Shown one piece after another: positions 14,129-18,350 of a DNA stretch of 18,350 nucleotides (its first letter is position 1; each line of letters opens with the position of its first letter). The DNA comes from Bacillota bacterium (lineage in GTDB: Bacteria; Bacillota; Clostridia; Lachnospirales; Lachnospiraceae): contig JAEWHR010000098.1 in assembly GCA_023387655.1 (NCBI GenBank), forward strand, positions 1 through 18,350, read 5' to 3'. The notes beneath the pieces are model-generated. The model was not told where the DNA came from. It worked only from the letters and a program-made list of their open reading frames with translations, and ran no database searches. The translations under genes and the position numbers were made by a program.

Positions 14129-16480
14129 CTACTTGAACGTTTTCATTGCCCTCATTGCATTTAGAATTGCAATCACTGTAACACCTACGTCGCCAAAAAC
14201 AGCTTCCCACATGGTGGCGAATCCGAATGCTGCTAAAGTAAGAACGACAATTTTTACACCCAATGCAAATATAATATTCTGCCATACGATCTTTCTTGTC
14301 TTTCGAGCAACTTTAATTGCGGTTACTATTTTAGAAGGCTCATCGGTCATTAAAACCACATCGGCTGCTTCAATCGCAGCGTCAGATCCTAAAGCGCCCA
14401 TTGCAATTCCAATATCGGCTCTTGCCAATACAGGTGCATCATTGATACCGTCACCAACAAAAACCAACTTTCCTTTTGATTTCTGACTTTGTTCCAATTG
14501 CTCCAATTGCTCAACCTTTTGATGCGGAAGCAACTCGGTATAAGCAGTATCCAGTCCAATTTCACGAGCAATGCTTTCACCAACAGCTTTACTGTCACCG
14601 GTTAGCATAGCTGTACGATTTATTCCAAGCTTTTTCAAATCGCTGATTGCTTTTTTACTATCTGTCTTAAGTTCGTCAGATATCACAATATAACCCGTAT
14701 AAATGCCGTCAACTGCCAAGTAAATAATGCTTCCTAAAGTATCTACAGGATTCCATGAAATGTGTTCGGATTCCATAAGCCTTCCGTTTCCAGCTAGTAC
14801 GGTTTTACCATCAATTTTCACCTTGATTCCCTGTCCTGGAATTTCTTCTTGTTCAGTTAGCCTCGTTGGATCAATTTTCTGATTGTACTCTTTTTGTATA
14901 GAAAGAGCAATCGGATGATTAGAAAAGCTTTCTGCGTGGGCGGCATAAGCCAGAAGATCTTCCTTTGACCAGTTATTTGCCCCTACGATTTTAGAAACTT
15001 TGAAAATCCCTTTTGTCAAAGTACCTGTTTTATCAAACACGATAGTATCAATATTGTTGAGTGCCTCCAGATAATTACTTCCTTTTACTAAAATACCATT
15101 TTTAGAAGCTCCACCAATTCCACCAAAGAAACTCAGTGGAATGGAAATTACCAATGCACATGGGCAGGATACAACCAGAAAAGCAAGTGCTCGATAAATC
15201 CAGTCATTAAAATCAGCTCCAGGAATAACAAGTGGAGGAATAACAGCTAACGCTAAAGCTGCAAAAGTAACGAATGGGGTATAGTACCTTGCGAATTTCG
15301 TTATGAAATTTTCAGTTGGCGCCTTTTTGCTACTAGCATTTTGTACAAGCTCTAAAATCTTGGAGATTGTAGATTCACCAAATTCTTTGGTTACCTCAAG
15401 CACTAAAACTCCATTTTTATTGATAGAACCCGATAAGATTTCACTGCCTGGTTCTACATCAAATGGAAGTGATTCCCCTGTAAGAGCAGAGGTGTCTAAA
15501 GCAGAGTAGCCCTCTACCACACGACCGTCTAGAGGAACTTTCTCTCCAGGTTTTATTAAAATAAAATCACCAATACTGACTTCCTCTGGTGTTACCTTAC
15601 GTATCTCATCTCCAATTTTAAGGTTTGCAAAGTCAGGTCGGATGTCCATTAGGTTAGAGATTGATTTACGTGAACGGTTAACTGCAATACGTTGAAATGC
15701 TTCGCCAACTTGATAGAAGAGCATAACTGCCACACCTTCTGGATATTCACCAATAGCAAAGGCACCGATGGTAGCCACACTCATAAGGAAATTCTCATCA
15801 AATATCTGACCCTTCGAAATATTTTTTAGAGCGCGATACACAACTTCACCACCAACCAAAAGGTAGCTGACAAGAAATACAATAAATCGAACAGATTGTG
15901 GGAAGTGAACAATATTTCCTACCACAAAGAGAGCTGTTCCCATGCAAAGGCTCAAACGGTAAATCCATTTTTTAATATTGGTATTACCCTCATCCACAGG
16001 TTTTTGATTCGTATATGAAATCTGGATATCAGGTTCAATACTTAATGCTATCTGACTAGCTTGGCGAATGATAGAAGGTAGATTTTTCTTATCCATAGCT
16101 TCAATCGTGAGTTTCTGAGATACAAAATCCAATGAAGCCGTTTTAACCCCCTCAATTCGATTGACTTGTTCCTCGATTTTTCTTGCGCAGTCTGCACAAC
16201 ACAAGCCTAACAGATATAATATTTTTTGCCCAGGTTGTGCAAGTTCTTTTTCACTCATAACCACGTGTGGCTCATGCCTCTTTACGATAGCATCGATTTG
16301 TGTTACGAGGCTATTTACAATGGAACTATCTGTAATCTCCATAGTTAAGGTTTTAGACACAAAGTCAACATTCGCTGAAGATATGCCATTTAGTTTGTTG
16401 ACATCTCGCTCTATCTTAGCAGCACAATTACCACAGCATAATCCCTCTAAAATATATTCTTTTCTAATTATTGAATCCAT
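14129..16480 (-). CDS. cadA: P1B-type heavy-metal ATPase exporting Cd/Zn/Pb (CadA-type)
   Basis: 783 residues. Two N-terminal HMA metal-binding domains with LCCGNCA (Cys16, Cys19) and LCCADCA (Cys95, Cys98), then the membrane and catalytic core: TGES (334-337), the transport-site SCPC (438-441), DKTGTLT with phosphorylated Asp483, the P1B-specific HP pair (522-523), MLTGD (626-630) and VGDGINDAPVL (675-685). The last helix region has FGDVG with an Asp that in Zn/Cd pumps helps bind the metal. The CPC motif with an adjacent CadC-type regulator points to Cd2+/Zn2+/Pb2+ export across the cytoplasmic membrane, not copper. The ATG at 16480 has AAAGGTG (16488-16494) seven bases upstream. It lies 21 bases after the mini-HMA peptide gene and should share its transcript. 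Confidence 0.94.
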   Translation of the reverse strand: MDSIIRKEYILEGLCCGNCAAKIERDVNKLNGISSANVDFVSKTLTMEITDSSIVNSLVTQIDAIVKRHEPHVVMSEKELAQPGQKILYLLGLCCADCARKIEEQVNRIEGVKTASLDFVSQKLTIEAMDKKNLPSIIRQASQIALSIEPDIQISYTNQKPVDEGNTNIKKWIYRLSLCMGTALFVVGNIVHFPQSVRFIVFLVSYLLVGGEVVYRALKNISKGQIFDENFLMSVATIGAFAIGEYPEGVAVMLFYQVGEAFQRIAVNRSRKSISNLMDIRPDFANLKIGDEIRKVTPEEVSIGDFILIKPGEKVPLDGRVVEGYSALDTSALTGESLPFDVEPGSEILSGSINKNGVLVLEVTKEFGESTISKILELVQNASSKKAPTENFITKFARYYTPFVTFAALALAVIPPLVIPGADFNDWIYRALAFLVVSCPCALVISIPLSFFGGIGGASKNGILVKGSNYLEALNNIDTIVFDKTGTLTKGIFKVSKIVGANNWSKEDLLAYAAHAESFSNHPIALSIQKEYNQKIDPTRLTEQEEIPGQGIKVKIDGKTVLAGNGRLMESEHISWNPVDTLGSIIYLAVDGIYTGYIVISDELKTDSKKAISDLKKLGINRTAMLTGDSKAVGESIAREIGLDTAYTELLPHQKVEQLEQLEQSQKSKGKLVFVGDGINDAPVLARADIGIAMGALGSDAAIEAADVVLMTDEPSKIVTAIKVARKTRKIVWQNIIFALGVKIVVLTLAAFGFATMWEAVFGDVGVTVIAILNAMRAMKTFK

Positions 16481-16501
16481 TTTTGATCACCTTTGCTTTC
16501 T

Positions 16502-16582
16502 TTAAGCTTCCTTTACAACAATTCTAGCGCAATTACTGTAGCAAAGTCCTTCAAGTTTGTATTGTTTTTTTGTGATTTCCAT
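16502..16582 (-). CDS. 26-residue peptide resembling a broken HMA metal-binding motif
   Basis: The frame begins with MEITKK and contains YKLEGLCYSNCAR, closely matching the first HMA motif of the ATPase behind it (YILEGLCCGNCAA). One Cys is replaced by Tyr, so the usual CxxC becomes CxxxC, and the peptide stops after VVKEA, less than half a domain. AAGGAGA-type signal (AGGAGA, 16591-16596) lies eight bases before the ATG, better than many full genes have. The stop at 16502-16504 is 21 bases before the ATPase start. It may be the eroded 5' end of an HMA gene or of a duplicated ATPase start, or a real short metal-binding or translational-coupling peptide. The sequence alone does not decide. Confidence 0.6.
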   Translation of the reverse strand: MEITKKQYKLEGLCYSNCARIVVKEA

Positions 16583-16608
16583 AAGTCAAATCTCCTTTAC
16601 TTATTATT

Positions 16609-16639
16609 AATATAATTGAATGATTGAGTATGTATTCAA
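16609..16639 (-). promoter_or_regulatory. Candidate promoter and CadC operator ahead of the mini-HMA/ATPase genes
   Basis: On the minus strand TTGAAT (16634-16639), a 19-bp gap and TATATT (16609-16614). The inverted repeat TTGAAT-N12-ATTCAA (16616-16639) covers the -35 and the spacer. The same 24-base layout occurs at the regulator's promoter, so both are likely bound by the ArsR/CadC protein. Symmetric sites with TTGAA/TTCAA half-sites are usual for this family. Confidence 0.55.
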
Positions 16640-16666
16640 CTAATAACCTAAAAAATAATGACCAGG

Positions 16667-16692
16667 AATAATACTCATTCATGAGTATTATT
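16667..16692 (-). terminator. Hairpin overlapping the 3' end of the ArsR/CadC gene
   Basis: AATAATACTCA (16667-16677) and TGAGTATTATT (16682-16692) form an 11-bp stem with a 4-nt loop; the regulator's stop codon lies in it. On the minus strand the T-run (ATTATTTTTT) comes about ten bases later, so it may be only a partial terminator between regulator and pump, letting some transcripts through. Confidence 0.5.
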
Positions 16693-17056
16693 TTTCACAT
16701 ATGTGAATTAGACCTTGGTCAAAAATAGTTTTAACATGTTCATCTGCAAGGGAATAATAAACTATTTTTCCATCTTTACGGTAGTTTACTAGTTTCGCTT
16801 GCTTTAGTATTCGAAGTTGATGAGAGATGGAGGATTTGGTCATCCCCAATAGAACTGCGATATCACAAACACACATTTCAGCTTTAAACAGAGCATAAAG
16901 AATCTTCACTCTGGTTGAATCACTAAATATCTTAAAGACATCGGCTAAATCCAGTAGTATATCATCATCAGGCATATGTTCACGTACGTCTTTTACCACT
17001 TCCTCATGAATGGTATTACAATCACATCGATCAATATCTGCAGAGTATGCACACAT
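16688..17056 (-). CDS. cadC: CadC-type ArsR/SmtB metal-sensing repressor
   Basis: 122 residues. The winged helix includes FSDSTRVKILYALFKAEMCV and CDIAVLLGMTKSSISHQLR. Both CadC metal sites appear intact: the thiolate site (N-terminal Cys11/Cys13 with Cys62 and Cys64 in EMCVCD; Cys2 nearby) and the alpha-5 site (Asp105, His107, His118, Glu121 in DEH...HICE). In characterised relatives the thiolate site senses Cd/Pb/Bi and the alpha-5 site binds Zn, releasing the repressor from DNA. It should repress itself and the pump. AGGAGG (17065-17070) sits eight bases before the ATG. The adjacent Cd/Zn ATPase fits exactly. Confidence 0.94.
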   Translation of the reverse strand: MCAYSADIDRCDCNTIHEEVVKDVREHMPDDDILLDLADVFKIFSDSTRVKILYALFKAEMCVCDIAVLLGMTKSSISHQLRILKQAKLVNYRKDGKIVYYSLADEHVKTIFDQGLIHICEK

Positions 17057-17083
17057 GTAAATAACCTCCTTATAGATTAACAG

Positions 17084-17131
17084 TTGAATAACTTTTCATC
17101 TATTCTATATGCTTTAGGATCTATTTGTCAA
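17084..17131 (-). promoter_or_regulatory. cadC promoter with overlapping operator
   Basis: On the minus strand a perfect TTGACA (17126-17131) is followed, after 18 bp, by TAGAAT (17102-17107), or after 16 bp by TATAGA. The inverted repeat TTGAAT-N12-ATTCTA (17084-17107) has the same 24-base geometry as the site ahead of the ATPase, and one half-site is the -10 itself, so binding would block RNA polymerase. Confidence 0.6.
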
Positions 17132-17183
17132 TGTGTTTTTTCTTATGTATTTTGTAAAACAATTCATAAGCTGTGATGTTTTT

Positions 17184-17282
17184 ATGTATTTGAATGATGT
17201 AATGTTTTGTTATTTTATTACACCTGAAGAATTAGTGAAGGTATATGTTGATAAGCATCGAAAAAACATGAACCGATGGTAA
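17184..17282 (+). pseudogene. Possible tail of a decayed gene
   Basis: A 32-residue frame ending ITPEELVKVYVDKHRKNMNR, then W and stop; it reads like the end of a soluble helical protein, and a terminator follows 18 bases later. It has no ribosome binding site and no body upstream. The family is not recognised. It may be chance. Confidence 0.25.
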
Positions 17283-17300
17283 CTTCAAATTGTTGATAAG

Positions 17301-17336
17301 GGGCAACCTAGAAATAGGCTGCCCTACTTTATTTTT
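17301..17336 (+). terminator. Intrinsic terminator with no intact gene upstream
   Basis: GGGCA-A-CCTA (17301-17310), GAAA loop, TAGG-C-TGCCC (17315-17324), then TACTTTATTTTT. It is a good terminator with a stable tetraloop, but the only thing before it on this strand is the gene remnant, which suggests a lost or eroded gene. Confidence 0.7.
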
Positions 17337-17386
17337 GTTTTATTTACTTATATAGACAACGAGATAAGTATATTAAGATTTTGCTA

Positions 17387-17552
17387 GGAGTATTTCATAT
17401 TAATCAGGATGAATGTATCACTGGAAAAATGTAAAGAAGCTTGTCCTTTCGATGCAATTTAAATGGAAGGTAAGATGTATTAATGTAATTCTGAAAAGTG
17501 CAATTTGTGCACATGTTGTCTGGAATTCTCTCCGGTGGGTGCGATAGTAAAA
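17387..17552 (+). pseudogene. Decayed 2[4Fe-4S] clostridial-type ferredoxin
   Basis: After AGGAG (17384-17388) the reading frame gives FHINQDECIT, typical of the start of a small bacterial ferredoxin, then shifts by one base near 17429 and continues CKEACPFDAI, stop (17460), MEGKMY, stop (17481), CNSEKCNLCTCCLEFSPVGAIVK. The total matches a 55-60 residue ferredoxin with two CxxCxxCxxxCP clusters. One Cys is missing from the first cluster, the last Cys of the second is Ser, and there are two in-frame stops and no ATG at the expected start. It is therefore broken several times over. The intact protein would have been a low-potential electron carrier. Confidence 0.8.
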
Positions 17553-17637
17553 TATCTGTTTTTATATGGCATACCGACCTATTAAGAACTTGGATGTTTG
17601 GTAGATATTTGTATTTTGTGTAAAGAAAAAATAGTGC

Positions 17638-17666
17638 TTGTATTGTAGTAATCTTCCGTATACAAT
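17638..17666 (+). promoter_or_regulatory. Promoter of the EamA transporter gene
   Basis: TTGTAT (17638-17643), a 17-bp gap and TACAAT (17661-17666), 25 bases before the start codon. No operator-like repeat was seen. Confidence 0.6.
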
Positions 17667-17691
17667 AGGATAGGGTAAGGAGGTTATTACA

Positions 17692-18350
17692 ATGCCACGA
17701 AAGACATTAGGGCATGCATTTGCTCTATTTACGATTCTGATTTGGGGAACAACTTTCATAGCAAGTAAGATGCTATTAACAGAATTTTCACCTTTTCAAA
17801 TTATGTTTATGCGTTTTGTTGTTGCTTATGTTGTTCTGCTTCTAATGAATCACAAATTACATAAGATAATATGGAAAGATGAGCTTATGTTTTGTTTGCT
17901 TGCCATATTCGGAAGCACCTTGTATTTTATCTTTGAAAATATTGCATTAACATATACATTGGCATCGAATGTCGGAATTATTATTGCATTAGCTCCAATA
18001 CTAACGGCATTATTAGCTCATTTTACAACGAAAGATGAACGTTTACACAAAGGAATCTTTTTAGGTTTTTGTATTGCTTTTGTTGGAGTCATTTTAGTAG
18101 TGTTTAATGGGACAGTATTACTTAAGTTAAATCCTATGGGAGATATCTTATCTTTACTCGCAGCAGTTATGTGGGCAGTATATTCCACATTATTAAAACG
18201 TAGTGTGCATAAATATGATGGAATCTATCTAACAAGACGAGTTGTATTTTATGCTATACTTACGACGTTACCTTTAGTATTAGCGGAAAATAAACGTTTC
18301 CCGTTAGAAACATTGAAGGAGCCAAACCTATTTTTTAGCTTAATGCTTTT
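17692..18350 (+). CDS. EamA/DMT-superfamily transporter, 3'-truncated by the window
   Basis: The frame stays open from ATG 17692 to the last base, 219 complete codons; family members usually have about 290-310. The N-terminus MPRKTLGHAFALFTILIWG, TTFIASKMLL opens the first EamA repeat with the typical W-G-x-x-F in helix 1; FMRFVVAYVVLLL, NIALTYTLASNVGIIIALAPILTALLA and the GFCIAFVGVILVVFNG helix follow. MGDILSLLAAVMWAVYSTLLKR begins the second repeat. Ten helices are expected in the whole protein. DMT permeases move amino acids, sugars, drugs or metabolites; the substrate cannot be told. AAGGAGG (17677-17683) lies eight bases before the ATG. Confidence 0.92.
   Translation, partial: MPRKTLGHAFALFTILIWGTTFIASKMLLTEFSPFQIMFMRFVVAYVVLLLMNHKLHKIIWKDELMFCLLAIFGSTLYFIFENIALTYTLASNVGIIIALAPILTALLAHFTTKDERLHKGIFLGFCIAFVGVILVVFNGTVLLKLNPMGDILSLLAAVMWAVYSTLLKRSVHKYDGIYLTRRVVFYAILTTLPLVLAENKRFPLETLKEPNLFFSLML

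Noticed and set aside
14133..14486. Plus-strand frame opposite the metal ATPase
   Set aside because: It is an antisense shadow of the conserved GDGINDAP and C-terminal region, with no ribosome binding site or protein-like composition; similar shadows at 15303 and 16161 were dropped too.
16609..16639. MerR-type promoter because of the 19-bp spacer
   Set aside because: No MerR gene is nearby and the adjacent regulator is clearly ArsR/CadC; the long spacer may simply mean a different -10 is used.
17562..17759. Minus-strand frame over the EamA promoter
   Set aside because: It overlaps the promoter, ribosome binding site and first codons of a clear plus-strand gene and resembles no protein.

Overview
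The window looks like chromosome of a low-GC, Gram-positive anaerobe of the Clostridia. The grounds are AT-rich sequence, strong AGGAGG-type ribosome binding sites, compact intrinsic terminators, a lysine riboswitch, a remnant of a clostridial 2[4Fe-4S] ferredoxin, and a large multidomain surface protein with a GHL10/DUF187-like glycosidase core and a Big_2 domain. A plant-polysaccharide-degrading Lachnospiraceae such as the Clostridium phytofermentans group would fit, but that placement is inference. No tRNA, rRNA, CRISPR array, intact insertion sequence or phage module was seen.

Layout. (1) 1-3234 (+): 3' part of a very large extracellular glycosidase-like protein. Its last ~42 bases, stop codon included, are repeated in tandem behind it, and the array runs into an 18-bp terminator stem. 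(2) 3481-4599 (-): membrane-anchored metallophosphoesterase, convergent with gene 1. (3) 4787-4984 (+): orphan 65-residue membrane peptide with its own promoter. (4) 5085-7190 (+): promoter, lysine riboswitch and an NhaC-family transporter, so a lysine-repressed, probably lysine-importing unit. (5) 7628-8110: orphan small membrane protein, followed by a MATE efflux protein (8253-9614). (6) 9721-13916: MarR regulator, then a heterodimeric ABC multidrug exporter of the BmrCD/LmrCD type. A terminator overlapped by a short Arg-rich reading frame lies between them, which looks like translation-coupled attenuation. (7) 14129-17131 (-): cadmium/zinc resistance cluster with a CadC-type ArsR/SmtB repressor, a 26-residue peptide resembling a broken metal-binding (HMA) motif, and a CadA-type P1B ATPase with two HMA domains. 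Two matching 24-bp inverted repeats lie at the two promoters. (8) 17161-17600: decayed DNA with a possible gene tail plus terminator and a clear ferredoxin pseudogene. (9) 17692 onward: EamA/DMT transporter running off the window.

The theme is export and stress defence: a MATE pump, a drug-responsive ABC pump, a metal pump, a DMT permease and a regulated amino-acid/cation transporter, each in its own small transcription unit. The parts most worth checking are the attenuator leader of the ABC operon, the mini-HMA peptide in the metal cluster, the riboswitch/NhaC pair with its secreted N-terminal extension, and the gene-end repeat array.
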